Part shown: one piece after another, positions 1-7,482 of the stretch
Numbering within the stretch: the stretch's first letter is position 1
How the letters are laid out: each line of letters starts with the position of its first letter
Assembly (NCBI GenBank): GCA_002389765.1
Contig: DGQM01000022.1
Coordinates: forward strand, 26,028-80,411
Direction of reading: 5' to 3'
DNA from: Bacteroidetes bacterium UBA4414
GTDB lineage: Bacteria > Bacteroidota > Bacteroidia > Chitinophagales > Chitinophagaceae
Length of the DNA stretch: 54,384 nt
Made by a program: the position numbers and the translations under genes
Notes under the pieces: model-generated
Database searches by the model: none
What the model saw: the letters and a program-made list of their open reading frames with translations, nothing else
What the model was told of the DNA's origin: nothing

Positions 1-418
1 TGGCAATATGCCCTCTTTCAATATGGCCTATTTCGTGGGCTACAACGCCTGCCAGCATATCGGCACTGTCGCAATAAGCTACCAGCGCAGAGTTTACTAT
101 GATATGCCCACCGGGAATAGCAAAAGCATTCAGCTCCATATCCTTAAACAGGTGTATTTGAATTTCGGCAGTATCTATATTGTTTGCCATACATAGCCTG
201 TTTTTCAGGCCTTGTATTATTTGTACAGAACGAGCGTCATGTATTTCATTCTTCTCTAACCTATGTAGTTTCAAAAAAAGTTCACTTACCTGCTTCTGAC
301 GTTTTTCTACAAATTGATCCATTTTCAGCCATTTAACCCATGGCATCATACTAAGGCCATACCATAAAGCCAAAAATGTAATGACTACAACTGCTCCTTT
401 CAAAACTATCTTATTCAT
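1..418 (-). CDS. M48-family metalloprotease (partial, C-terminus outside window)
   Basis: This reading frame has no stop before the window edge, so only the first 139 codons are visible. It starts with ATG at 418 (MNKIVLKGAVVVITFLALW), giving one N-terminal membrane segment. A soluble part follows, ending in a typical M48 zinc-protease core: NAFAIPGGHIIVNSALV, then VAHEIGHIERGH, which holds the HExxH zinc and catalytic motif. In this family the two His bind zinc and the Glu activates water; a third ligand should lie beyond the edge. It is the last visible gene of a minus-strand operon, 24 bp after the DUF4870-like gene. A membrane-anchored, Oma1/BepA-like quality-control role is inferred only. 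The family call is firm and the substrate unknown. Confidence 0.88.
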   Translation of the reverse strand, partial: MNKIVLKGAVVVITFLALWYGLSMMPWVKWLKMDQFVEKRQKQVSELFLKLHRLEKNEIHDARSVQIIQGLKNRLCMANNIDTAEIQIHLFKDMELNAFAIPGGHIIVNSALVAYCDSADMLAGVVAHEIGHIERGHIA

Positions 419-442
419 AAATTATCTACAAGGTGTTATAAG

Positions 443-895
443 TTATCTTTTAGCAGTAAAGAAATCCGCAAGTTCACTCCAAAAGAAATAGGATACATGT
501 ATACCTTTCCTTACACGAATGGCTGCTATAATATTCAGTATTATCTCTAAAATATTAAGAACAATAATCAAAATCATGTAAGCAAAGTACTTATTGGTAA
601 ATGTGAGTTCGCCCATAAAAACCCTCACTGTCCACGTAAGTGCTATAGAATTGATAACCATAATTGTAAGCTGAGACAATAATGCCTGCATACAGTGCCA
701 GCGTACGTAATAGGTAGATTTTCTGTTGAACAGATAAAATGCAGTTGTAGCCAAAAGATTTATAATAGGCAAAGGCATACCCGCCATTATTACCATTACA
801 GACATCAAATACCCATTTGAAGCTTTTTCCATTTCATCCTCACGAGGCTTGTAAGTTTCTATAAATTCGGGTGCTACATTTTGTACAAATTCCAT
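443..895 (-). CDS. DUF4870-like (Tic20-type) small membrane protein
   Basis: A 150-residue protein with four predicted hydrophobic segments (about 30-55, 70-90, 100-122 and a short stretch near 125-135). The segment RKSTYYVRWHCMQALLSQL after the first helix matches the DUF4870/Tic20-like pattern, in which an aromatic-x-(R)xH-x-x-Q-A-L motif opens the second helix. No catalytic function is known for the family. Its start overlaps the end of the DUF2752 gene by 22 bp, so the two are probably translationally coupled. It sits in an operon with TM2 and DUF2752 membrane proteins and an M48 protease. The family assignment is moderate; the role is unknown. Confidence 0.7.
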   Translation of the reverse strand: MEFVQNVAPEFIETYKPREDEMEKASNGYLMSVMVIMAGMPLPIINLLATTAFYLFNRKSTYYVRWHCMQALLSQLTIMVINSIALTWTVRVFMGELTFTNKYFAYMILIIVLNILEIILNIIAAIRVRKGIHVSYFFWSELADFFTAKR

Positions 896-1284
896 ATCCA
901 GTTTATAAGCAGTAATAATAAAACAGCAACAAGCAATACAGGGCGTTGCTTCATTGTATTGTCAAAATTAGTATAAATGCTATACATCATTCTCCTTCCC
1001 GATATGATGTCTACGCCAATAATGAGAGGTAATAATACCAAAGCTGCTATTGCCACATACCCCAAGGGATTGATGTGCAAAGCCGATTGGTATCTGCCAC
1101 CCAATATTTCTTCTACCGAATTGGTAGTGCCACATGCAGGACAAGGATATCCTGTAATGTTCCTGACAAAACATAAGGTACGCCCTTTAGCAATATGGCT
1201 ATTGTATTGATTATACAACAGCCATATCCATCCTATCGAGAGTAATGAAATTGTCAACAGGTAAAATCTGCCAACGCTTGTCAT
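874..1284 (-). CDS. DUF2752 domain membrane protein
   Basis: A 136-residue protein with an N-terminal helix (about 7-24), a Cys-containing loop, and further helices near 70-90 and 113-130. The diagnostic stretch is CPACGTTNSVEEILGGRYQSALHINPLG, quoted here as CPACGTT, then GRYQSALHINPLG; it is the CPxCGxT...(A/L)xxxNP signature of DUF2752. The paired Cys could bind a metal, but this is not established. The gene begins 3 bp after the TM2 gene and overlaps the DUF4870-like gene by 22 bp. TM2 and DUF2752 genes often neighbour each other in Bacteroidota. The biochemical role is unknown. Confidence 0.82.
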   Translation of the reverse strand: MTSVGRFYLLTISLLSIGWIWLLYNQYNSHIAKGRTLCFVRNITGYPCPACGTTNSVEEILGGRYQSALHINPLGYVAIAALVLLPLIIGVDIISGRRMMYSIYTNFDNTMKQRPVLLVAVLLLLLINWIWNLYKM

Positions 1285-1287
1285 AAT

Positions 1288-1626
1288 TTAGACCAAAGCC
1301 ATTTGTACTTTTTGCATATTCAATTCGCGCGTACGACCCATAATTACAAACCAGTCTATAATAGTCCATATACCAAAGCCACCACAGGTTAGGAGTTTTG
1401 CAATACCCATACCAGTTTCACCCAGCATAAACCTGTCTACACCCAAACCACCTGCCAGCAACGATATAATGATCATTGTTGTAGGGTCTTTGGTATTAGC
1501 AGTTTGCAATGCCAGAAACTTAGAGTCGTCTGCTTGCAGCAGCATATCTCTTAGCATTGGTATCTGGTGAGCTTCAAAGAATTTACTATTTGACATGATG
1601 TACATGTCTACCTTTTGTTGGTCCAT
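1288..1626 (-). CDS. TM2 domain-containing protein
   Basis: A 112-residue protein. A hydrophilic N-terminal half (1-48) is followed by the TM2 domain: IIISLLAGGLGVDRFMLGE, a short loop, then LTCGGFGIWTIIDWFVI. The G-x-D-R-F-x-L-G turn between two helices is the hallmark of TM2 proteins. It is the first gene of the four-gene minus-strand operon ending in the M48 protease. Starts at M8 or M11 are also possible, but ATG at 1626 is the longest supported form. The function of bacterial TM2 proteins is unsettled, so none is assigned. Confidence 0.85.
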   Translation of the reverse strand: MDQQKVDMYIMSNSKFFEAHQIPMLRDMLLQADDSKFLALQTANTKDPTTMIIISLLAGGLGVDRFMLGETGMGIAKLLTCGGFGIWTIIDWFVIMGRTRELNMQKVQMALV

Positions 1627-1697
1627 AGATCAAAAAGTGATGTTTGTTTAAAAATAGTATTTATTTCAAATAAACAACATAGTGAGGTAATAACAAA

Positions 1698-1719
1698 ACG
1701 GGATACAAAAGTATCCCGT
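1698..1719 (-). terminator. Intrinsic terminator of the first SRPBCC operon
   Basis: A perfect 9-bp stem (ACGGGATAC / GTATCCCGT) with an AAAA/TTTT loop. On the minus strand it is followed by TTTTGTTATT. It lies 26 bp after the stop of the two-domain SRPBCC gene and before the TM2 operon. Confidence 0.8.
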
Positions 1720-1744
1720 CTGTATATATGGTTAATTACTTGTC

Positions 1745-2713
1745 TTATTTGTTGGCTGCCAGATAGTCTTCAAGTTGTTTTAATGTGCCACTGAACCCTT
1801 GCTCCATATTACCATAGTTCTCTTCGTAGGTTTTATGTTCTTCGGCTGTTGCGTTCAATGGACCACCCATTATTGTCAGGATGGTTTTATCGCCTTCTTC
1901 TGTCAGCGTCAGCACATTCAGCATTTCCTTTGGCCATGTCGGGCTGAAGGGAACTGGTGCCAATCCACCATCCTCGTCAGAGAATGAGTTGATAAATACA
2001 ATACGCTCAGGAGCTTGTATATCTCTGTATATAAACCTGCCCCAAGTTGAAACACCATTAGCCGTCATGCTGTAATGAAATATACCACCTGGTTTAAACT
2101 CCAATTTCTTCACCACAATATCAAAGCCTGCAGGTCCCCACCATTTTGTTAATGCCTCTGCATTAGTAAATGCGTTAAATACATCTTCCCGTTTAGCATT
2201 CAATTCTTTACGAATAACGAAAGCATCGGCTGGAGGATTTGCACTACGGTGTACAGCAATGAACTCTTCCAGCTTGTTAAGGGTTTGTGTCTGACCGTCT
2301 AATGCACCGTATTCGCGTACCACAGTATCGCGTTCTTCCTGCGTAGGGAATACCATACGCATGGTAAGACGAGTTTTATTACCCTCTGCTTCAAATGTTA
2401 CGGTAACATGAAACTGAAGGGAGCTACCCTCAGTATCATCACTATGCTCATACACAAGGCGCTCATTCGGTACTACCTCAGTAAACAATATTTTGTTTGG
2501 GTAATCCCTGCCATCAGGACCATGCATTGTGAAACGCCACACACCACCAACGGATACGTTCATTTCTTTGTTGCTATTCGTAAAACCTTCAGGGCCCCAC
2601 CATTTCAGTATGTGTTCTGCCTTTGTCCATACTTCATATACCAGTTCTCTTGGTGCATTTAATAACCTGACACTGGTAATCTCTCTGTTTGACGTGTCTG
2701 TTGCAGTTGTCAT
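1745..2713 (-). CDS. Tandem SRPBCC (AHSA1-like) two-domain protein
   Basis: 322 residues containing two complete START/SRPBCC domains of the AHSA1-like type: domain 1 at about 10-155 and domain 2 at about 165-320. Each opens with an alpha/beta start and has the family motif KWWGP (LKWWGPEGFTNS in domain 1, TKWWGPAGFD in domain 2), then GG-x-(W/F) and a C-terminal helix. These domains form a hydrophobic ligand cavity; in ArsR-linked operons the ligand is usually unknown. Domain 1 resembles the adjacent 145-residue protein more than domain 2 does: both have GFTNS and a M-H-(G/A)-P-D-G-(R/K)-D-Y-P-N-K stretch. This suggests duplication and fusion. It is the last gene of the ArsR operon, 20 bp after the 145-residue gene. 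Confidence 0.9.
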   Translation of the reverse strand: MTTATDTSNREITSVRLLNAPRELVYEVWTKAEHILKWWGPEGFTNSNKEMNVSVGGVWRFTMHGPDGRDYPNKILFTEVVPNERLVYEHSDDTEGSSLQFHVTVTFEAEGNKTRLTMRMVFPTQEERDTVVREYGALDGQTQTLNKLEEFIAVHRSANPPADAFVIRKELNAKREDVFNAFTNAEALTKWWGPAGFDIVVKKLEFKPGGIFHYSMTANGVSTWGRFIYRDIQAPERIVFINSFSDEDGGLAPVPFSPTWPKEMLNVLTLTEEGDKTILTIMGGPLNATAEEHKTYEENYGNMEQGFSGTLKQLEDYLAANK

Positions 2714-2733
2714 ATTGCTTTAGTTTTAGTTGA

Positions 2734-3171
2734 TTAGATTGTTTTAAGTAATACTTCAAGTTTGTCCATATTCTCTTCATTCAGTGGTACTACAAATACT
2801 GCTTTCTTATCTCTGTCTGCCTCTGTATCAAACAACATTCTGAATAGTACCCTTGTCTTATCACCCACTTCTTCCAGTAGCACATCTACATCAAATGGAG
2901 GTGGTGTAAGATGGTGCCATGCAATATGATATGGCGCTTCTATGGCAATAAACTCACATTTGTTAGGGTAGTCTTTGCCATCAGGAGCGTGCATTACGAA
3001 ATCCCAAATACCACCCGGATGTAAGTCATATTGCAGAAAACTGTTTGTAAAGCCATTAGGCCCCCACCATTGAGACAAGTATGCAGGGTTTGTCCACGCT
3101 TCGAATACTTTGTATATCGATGCATCTACAACACGTGTGGTGAGGATAGCAGGTCTGTTCTTGTATTCCAT
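2734..3171 (-). CDS. SRPBCC (AHSA1-like) protein
   Basis: A 145-residue single-domain START/SRPBCC protein of the AHSA1-like family. Visible motifs are LSQWWGPNGFTNS, PGGIWDF and MHAPDGKDYPNK, followed by a strand-rich middle and the C-terminal helix NEENMDKLEVLL. It lies directly downstream (6 bp) of an ArsR-type regulator and upstream of a two-domain relative, a common arrangement in Bacteroidota. The fold can bind small hydrophobic molecules; the ligand here is unknown. It probably derives from the same duplication as domain 1 of the 322-residue neighbour. Confidence 0.9.
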   Translation of the reverse strand: MEYKNRPAILTTRVVDASIYKVFEAWTNPAYLSQWWGPNGFTNSFLQYDLHPGGIWDFVMHAPDGKDYPNKCEFIAIEAPYHIAWHHLTPPPFDVDVLLEEVGDKTRVLFRMLFDTEADRDKKAVFVVPLNEENMDKLEVLLKTI

Positions 3172-3177
3172 AGTTGA

Positions 3178-3501
3178 CTATTTGTCTTTTTTAGATTGCA
3201 GTTCGTCCAGATAGTTTTCCAGCGAATCCAGTTTCTGTTCCCAGAACTGTTTGTATTGTGCCACCCAATCAGATACTTCATTCAGCTTACCCAGCTTAGC
3301 CTCACAAAAACGCTCTCTGCCTTTCTGTTTTACTTCAATTAAGCCACATTCTGTCAAGAGCTTTATATGTTTATATATAGCAGTTCTGCTCACATCAAAC
3401 TTCTCAGCCACTGCATTTACATTCAACGACTGGTGTGCTACCATATTGATGATTTGTCTGCGTGTGGGATCTGCTATTGCCTGAAATACATCTCGTCTCA
3501 T
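3178..3501 (-). CDS. ArsR-family winged-helix regulator of the first SRPBCC operon
   Basis: A 107-residue ArsR/SmtB-type regulator. Residues 1-85 form the winged helix: FQAIADPTRRQIINMV, then the recognition helix region VSRTAIYKHIKLLTECGLI and the wing KQKGRERF. A C-terminal helical tail (FWEQKLDSLENYLDEL) is likely for dimer contacts. The Cys metal sites of classical ArsR are absent, so it belongs to the metal-independent group linked to SRPBCC proteins. It is first in its operon and preceded by two palindromes around a promoter box, which implies autorepression. It is closely related to the regulator at 16452-16772, sharing MRRDxFQAIADPTRR. Confidence 0.92.
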   Translation of the reverse strand: MRRDVFQAIADPTRRQIINMVAHQSLNVNAVAEKFDVSRTAIYKHIKLLTECGLIEVKQKGRERFCEAKLGKLNEVSDWVAQYKQFWEQKLDSLENYLDELQSKKDK

Positions 3502-3504
3502 TTC

Positions 3505-3553
3505 ATGTAACCTTTTGGTTTCACAAATATATGTAACCTTTTGGTTTCACAAA
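3505..3553 (-). promoter_or_regulatory. Twin operator and promoter of the first ArsR/SRPBCC operon
   Basis: Two identical 23-bp copies (3505-3527 and 3531-3553, period 26 bp), each containing the palindrome AACCTTTTGGTT (3509-3520 and 3535-3546). On the minus strand a Bacteroidota -7 box TATATTTG (3524-3531) lies exactly midway between the two palindrome centres. A TTTG (-33 box) lies 18 bp upstream of it. Repressor binding to both palindromes would occlude the promoter. The leader would be short, about 18 nt. Confidence 0.75.
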
Positions 3554-3565
3554 ATATTGTATAAT

Positions 3566-3592
3566 AAAAAAGTGGTCCGTAATGAACCACTT
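3566..3592 (-). terminator. Terminator after yggS
   Basis: Stem AAGTGGT (3570-3576) / ACCACTT (3586-3592). On the minus strand it is followed by a T-rich run (TTTTTTATTATAC). It lies 28 bp after the yggS stop and separates that operon from the ArsR promoter. Confidence 0.75.
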
Positions 3593-3619
3593 AAATATTA
3601 TCAATTGAAAATGAATGAT

Positions 3620-4303
3620 TTATGCAGGATAACTTCTCGTTCCAAATAACATACTTCCTATCCTTATCATTGTACTACCCTCCTCTATGGCCATGTTATA
3701 ATCGCCACTCATACCCATGCTACAGGTATCAAAATGAGGTTTACCAATGAAATAAGTAGCCTTAATGTGCTTGAAGCAATTGTTTAAACGTTGGAACTCT
3801 GAACGAACCTGTGCCTCATCTTCTGTAAATGTAGCCATACCCATCAAGCCACATATCTCTATGTTTTGCAGGTTGCCTTGTTGTGCTTCGTAGTATTCCA
3901 TCAATTCGGTAATGCCACGCTCATCCAGTCCGTGCTTTGTGTCTTCATCTGCTATATGCAATTGAAGCAACACTTTAATTGTGCGGTTGTGTTTTTTAGC
4001 TTGCTTATTTATTTCTTCAAGTAATTTGAAGCTATCAACTGCATGTATCAGATAAACATAAGGTGCAATGTATTTTACTTTATTGCTTTGCAAATGCCCT
4101 ATATAATGCCAACGAATATCGGCAGGCAATGCCGGTTGCTTCTCCGTTAGTTCCTGCACATAGTTCTCTCCGAAATCGCGCTGGCCGAGATTGTATAAAT
4201 CCTGAATATCGCTTGCAGGTTTGGTTTTAGAAACAGCCACCAGTGTTACCCCTTTAGCCGTCAATTCTTTTGTAAGCGATTGCCATACTTCCACATTCAC
4301 CAT
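3620..4303 (-). CDS. yggS: YggS/PLPBP-family pyridoxal-phosphate homeostasis protein
   Basis: 227 residues, the usual length for the single-domain YggS/PROSC family, whose fold resembles the N-terminal barrel of alanine racemase. Near the start, LVAVSKTKP carries the Lys that binds PLP in this family (K26). It is followed by GQRDFGENYVQEL, HYIGHLQSNK, LMGMATFTED and a C-terminal CSMGMSGDYNMAIEEGST, which contributes to the phosphate site. These proteins buffer PLP and are not known enzymes. The gene starts 6 bp after the panB stop, so the two are co-transcribed; panB supplies pantothenate, and a shared regulatory logic is not evident. Confidence 0.94.
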   Translation of the reverse strand: MVNVEVWQSLTKELTAKGVTLVAVSKTKPASDIQDLYNLGQRDFGENYVQELTEKQPALPADIRWHYIGHLQSNKVKYIAPYVYLIHAVDSFKLLEEINKQAKKHNRTIKVLLQLHIADEDTKHGLDERGITELMEYYEAQQGNLQNIEICGLMGMATFTEDEAQVRSEFQRLNNCFKHIKATYFIGKPHFDTCSMGMSGDYNMAIEEGSTMIRIGSMLFGTRSYPA

Positions 4304-4309
4304 ACAGGC

Positions 4310-5125
4310 TTAGTATTGTTCCTTTTCGTTAGGGAAATTTTTGCTCTTTACGTCTTGTATATATTGCTCTGTAGCACCTTTTATCTGGTCGTACATATTG
4401 AGATAACGACGCAGGAAACGAGGAGAAAAGTCCTTGTTAATACCCAGCATATCGTGCATTACCAATACCTGACCATCTACATGCATACCCGCACCAATAC
4501 CTATTATAGGAATGCTCACTTCTTCCGATACACGCTTGCCAAGTGCAGCAGGTATCTTTTCCAGCACTATAGAAAAACAACCTGCCTCTTGCAGCAGATG
4601 TGCATTCTTTACCAATGCTTCGGCTTCAGCTTCTTCCTTAGCTCGCACAGCATAGGTACCGAATTTATATATAGATTGAGGTGTAAGCCCTAAGTGCCCC
4701 ATTACCGGTACACCTGCACTCACAATACGTTTAATAGAATCTACTACTTCTTCCCCACCTTCCAGTTTAATAGCATGGGCACCCGTTTCTTTCATAATGC
4801 GAATGGCCGAGTTCAATGCTTCTTTACTATTGCCCTGATAAGTACCAAAAGGCAAGTCTACCACTACCAGACAACGGCTGATGGCACGTACAACGCTCTG
4901 TGCATGGTATATCATCTGGTCGAGCGTAATGGGTAGTGTAGTTTCGTGGCCTGCCATCACATTTGATGCACTATCGCCAACCAGTAACACATCTATGCCT
5001 GCATCATCCAGAATGCGTGCCATCGAAAAATCGTAGGCAGTAAGCATTGATATTTTCTCACCCTGTTGCTTCATTACCTGAAGCGTATTGGTGGTAACCT
5101 TCGTTATTTCTTTATGTACAGACAT
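4310..5125 (-). CDS. panB: Ketopantoate hydroxymethyltransferase (3-methyl-2-oxobutanoate hydroxymethyltransferase)
   Basis: 271 residues, typical for PanB. It transfers a one-carbon unit from 5,10-methylene-THF to alpha-ketoisovalerate, the first step of pantothenate (CoA) synthesis. Recognisable motifs are MLTAYDFSMARI, LLVGDSASNVMAGHETTLP (with the Mg-binding Asp of VGDS at about residue 51), DLPFGTYQ, HAIKLEGGEE, PVMGHLGLTPQS, IVLEKIPA and IIGIGAGMHVDGQVLVMHDMLG. It is upstream of yggS (6-bp gap) and probably downstream of the HMG-CoA lyase-like gene. The 118-bp gap to that gene is filled by an inverted pair of GC-rich repeats. Confidence 0.97.
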   Translation of the reverse strand: MSVHKEITKVTTNTLQVMKQQGEKISMLTAYDFSMARILDDAGIDVLLVGDSASNVMAGHETTLPITLDQMIYHAQSVVRAISRCLVVVDLPFGTYQGNSKEALNSAIRIMKETGAHAIKLEGGEEVVDSIKRIVSAGVPVMGHLGLTPQSIYKFGTYAVRAKEEAEAEALVKNAHLLQEAGCFSIVLEKIPAALGKRVSEEVSIPIIGIGAGMHVDGQVLVMHDMLGINKDFSPRFLRRYLNMYDQIKGATEQYIQDVKSKNFPNEKEQY

Positions 5126-5134
5126 AGAAAGAAT

Positions 5135-5246
5135 CTAACCCCAAACCCCTAAAGGGGCTTCCTTATTTGTTGTTTGGGAAATTAACAATAAAGACAAATG
5201 TACTACATTACTTAACATACCCCCTTCAGGGGGTTAGGGGGTATTA
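5135..5246. repeat. Inverted pair of CCCCT-AAAGGGG palindromic repeats
   Basis: Left unit 5135-5162 (CTAACCCC, then CCCCTAAAGGGG) and right unit 5217-5246 (CCCCCTTCAGGGGG, then TTAGGGGGTAT) are related in inverted orientation and separated by about 55 bp. Each is itself palindromic. The right unit reaches the stop codon (5244-5246) of the HMG-CoA lyase-like gene. The same family recurs at 9691-9797 and 31981-32013. Confidence 0.8.
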
Positions 5247-6107
5247 TAGAAACACCTCAGCTGCCATCAGCCATGCTTTGTTGAAAGCTTCGCGATTGAT
5301 TGGCAATACAATGTTATTCTTATCTGCCCATTGTATAATGTTTTCTGTAGCAATATTACCTACCAGTTCATCCTCTGCCATCGGGCAGCCACCTATGCCT
5401 TTCATGGCACTGTCAAAACGTACACAACCGCTGTTGTAGGCTGACTGCAGCTTTTCTTCCCATGTAGCAGCATTGCTGTGGAAGTGTGCACCTATATGTA
5501 CATCCTTAAATTCAGGCACCAGTGTATTGAAGATATACTCAATATTATCGGGCTTGGCTACACCTACTGTATCAGACATAGCAATGGTTTTGATACCCAT
5601 AGCTGCCAGCTGCCCTACCCATTTGATGGCTACTTCTGCACTATACTCATCTCCATACGGATTGCCAAAGCCCATAGATATATATACTACCAGTTCTTTA
5701 CCATGTTGCACACAGAGGTTTTGTATCTCCTCAACCTGCTTCAGCGATTCTGCAATGGTTTTGTTAGTATTCCTGAGCTGGAATGTTTCTGATATAGAAA
5801 ACGGGAAACCCAGATAATGTATCTGCTCATACCCTACTGCTTCTTCTGCACCACGTGTATTGGCTATGATGGCAAGCAGCTTGGTATTCACACCATCCAG
5901 TTGCAGTTGTGGTATTACATCCTTAGTATCGGCAAGCTGTGGTATAGCTTTGGCAGATACGAACGAACCAAAATCCAGCACATCAAAACCTACCTGCAGC
6001 AGTGTGTTCAGGTATTTCACCTTTACCTCTGTAGGAATATGGTGTTTCCAACCCTGCATGGCATCGCGGGGACATTCTATAAGTGTAATCTTCGAGTCGT
6101 TAGTCAT
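5244..6107 (-). CDS. Hydroxymethylglutaryl-CoA lyase-like TIM-barrel enzyme
   Basis: 287 residues of the HMGL-like (DRE-TIM) metallolyase family. Visible are the N-terminal catalytic segment ECPRDAMQGW (Arg14-Asp15, usually GPRDGLQ), the metal-ligand pair AHFHSN, and MKGIGGCPMAEDELVGNIATE, which has the conserved Gly-Gly-Cys loop of HMG-CoA lyases. The family cleaves HMG-CoA to acetyl-CoA and acetoacetate, as in leucine degradation. Residue changes around the first motif (Cys-Pro-Arg-Asp-Ala-Met) leave room for a related acyl-CoA lyase. Start is ATG at 6107. Downstream genes are panB and yggS. Confidence 0.85.
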   Translation of the reverse strand: MTNDSKITLIECPRDAMQGWKHHIPTEVKVKYLNTLLQVGFDVLDFGSFVSAKAIPQLADTKDVIPQLQLDGVNTKLLAIIANTRGAEEAVGYEQIHYLGFPFSISETFQLRNTNKTIAESLKQVEEIQNLCVQHGKELVVYISMGFGNPYGDEYSAEVAIKWVGQLAAMGIKTIAMSDTVGVAKPDNIEYIFNTLVPEFKDVHIGAHFHSNAATWEEKLQSAYNSGCVRFDSAMKGIGGCPMAEDELVGNIATENIIQWADKNNIVLPINREAFNKAWLMAAEVFL

Positions 6108-6181
6108 AAGTAGTTAGTCGAAAGTACCTAAACGTATTTGCAAAGATATTACTACTATATCGGATATACTATCAGCACAGC

Positions 6182-6922
6182 CTATTCTACTATCATCTGC
6201 AGAAATAGTTGCATACCTTTCTTCTTCTCATCATCCAACAGGTAGTGGATGTTTTCGGTATAGTACATCTTCAGATCGTAGTACGGGAAAGGATTTTGTG
6301 CTACCACCTCATCAATATGTTTCAAACCCTCAGCATTGGCAGCATTGAAAGCTGTAATGAAATCCTGCGGCAATTGCTTGTTAGCTACCCATGCAGCAAA
6401 TACAAACGGTAGCCCTGTCAGTTCTTTCCAACCCTTGGCAAGGTCGTAGATATAGTCAAAATTAGTAAGCTGTTTCAGCGCCCTGTCTCCGATGATGACA
6501 CCTGCCGTAGTACCGTTGATATAGTCTATATAGTTTTCTGTTGCCGGTTTGAATTCCACTTTCTTCTTCCACAGTTTTTCCAGCAGCAGTTGTGCCAGCC
6601 TTACAGAGGTACGGCTCTGGTAGTCGAGGTACACTGTTTCTATCTCCTCCATCGGTACCATGCTGAATATACACACTGAGGCTACATTACCATCAGCGGC
6701 AATGCCATAATCACTCACGATATTTGCACCCGGTATGGTAGGTATGGCTGCTACAGGCAGCAGTGCCAGGTCTATATCGCCACGCTGCAAAGCGCCCGCT
6801 ACATTGGCAGGATAGTCTGCTACCAGCTCTATGCTGTTCATCACTTCGCTACGCTCTATACCATACAACAAAGGCTTGGTATTCAAATAACTTACCGGTG
6901 CAACTTTTATTTTGGCGCTCAA
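6182..6922 (-). CDS. mqnA: Chorismate dehydratase (futalosine pathway)
   Basis: 246 residues of the MqnA family, which resembles periplasmic solute-binding folds. It converts chorismate to 3-enolpyruvylbenzoate, the first step of menaquinone synthesis by the futalosine route. The start KVAPVSYLNTKPLLYG is diagnostic, followed by GDIDLALLPVAAIP, DYQSRTSVRLAQLLL and GVIIGDRAL. The first codon must be TTG at 6922: the next in-frame ATG falls after the conserved N-terminus. A -7 box TATCTTTG (minus strand, 6940-6947) lies just upstream. The gene is divergent from rnhA, with 43 bp between starts. Confidence 0.93.
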   Translation of the reverse strand: MSAKIKVAPVSYLNTKPLLYGIERSEVMNSIELVADYPANVAGALQRGDIDLALLPVAAIPTIPGANIVSDYGIAADGNVASVCIFSMVPMEEIETVYLDYQSRTSVRLAQLLLEKLWKKKVEFKPATENYIDYINGTTAGVIIGDRALKQLTNFDYIYDLAKGWKELTGLPFVFAAWVANKQLPQDFITAFNAANAEGLKHIDEVVAQNPFPYYDLKMYYTENIHYLLDDEKKKGMQLFLQMIVE

Positions 6923-6939
6923 CAGACTAAATTTGGGCG

Positions 6940-6947
6940 CAAAGATA
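6940..6947 (-). promoter_or_regulatory. Probable -7 box of mqnA
   Basis: Minus-strand TATCTTTG fits TAnnTTTG and would start transcription about 14 nt before the TTG start of mqnA. A well-spaced -33 TTTG was not found; TTG at 6974-6972 is 24 bp away. It supports the TTG start. Confidence 0.5.
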
Positions 6948-6965
6948 GCACTCGCTACCCAATTG

Positions 6966-7427
6966 ATGTCGCAACAACTGATAATTTATACGGATGGCTC
7001 CTCGAGGGGCAACCCCGGACCGGGAGGATATGGAATCGTAATGCAATGGGGACAAACCCGTAAAGAGTTTTCGCAGGGATTCAGAAAGACAACCAACAAC
7101 CGCATGGAACTGATGGCGGTGGTAGTAGCCCTGAAAACACTAACGCGCGAGGGACTGGACGTGGTGATATACAGCGACAGCAGCTATGTGGTAAATGCCA
7201 TTGACAAGGGTTGGATATGGGGGTGGATAAAGAAGGGCTGGAAAGATGTAAAGAATGTAGACCTGTGGCAGGAGTACCTGAAGTACCACAACAAGCACCG
7301 TGTAAAATTTGTATGGGTAAAAGGCCATGCCAACAACCCTATGAACAACCGCTGCGATGAACTGGCTACAGCCGCTGCCGATAGCGGTAACTGGTTGGTA
7401 GATGCAGGGTATGAAAGCGGAACTTGA
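6966..7427 (+). CDS. rnhA: Ribonuclease HI
   Basis: 153 residues from the ATG at 6966 (MSQQLIIYTDGSSRGNPGPGG). A longer frame from 6912 exists but would overlap mqnA, and its extra 18 residues are not conserved-looking. RNase HI cuts the RNA strand of RNA-DNA hybrids such as R-loops and primers. All catalytic positions are visible: Asp10 (YTDGS), Glu48 (NRMELMA), Asp71 (IYSDSSYV), His121 (VKGHANN) and Asp131 (NRCDELA). This is very close to the E. coli numbering (10, 48, 70, 124, 134). It is divergent from mqnA. Confidence 0.96.
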   Translation: MSQQLIIYTDGSSRGNPGPGGYGIVMQWGQTRKEFSQGFRKTTNNRMELMAVVVALKTLTREGLDVVIYSDSSYVVNAIDKGWIWGWIKKGWKDVKNVDLWQEYLKYHNKHRVKFVWVKGHANNPMNNRCDELATAAADSGNWLVDAGYESGT

Positions 7428-7482
7428 TATTTGATTAACTATGGCATTATTATTGAAGTAATAATTCAACAATAAATATTTT

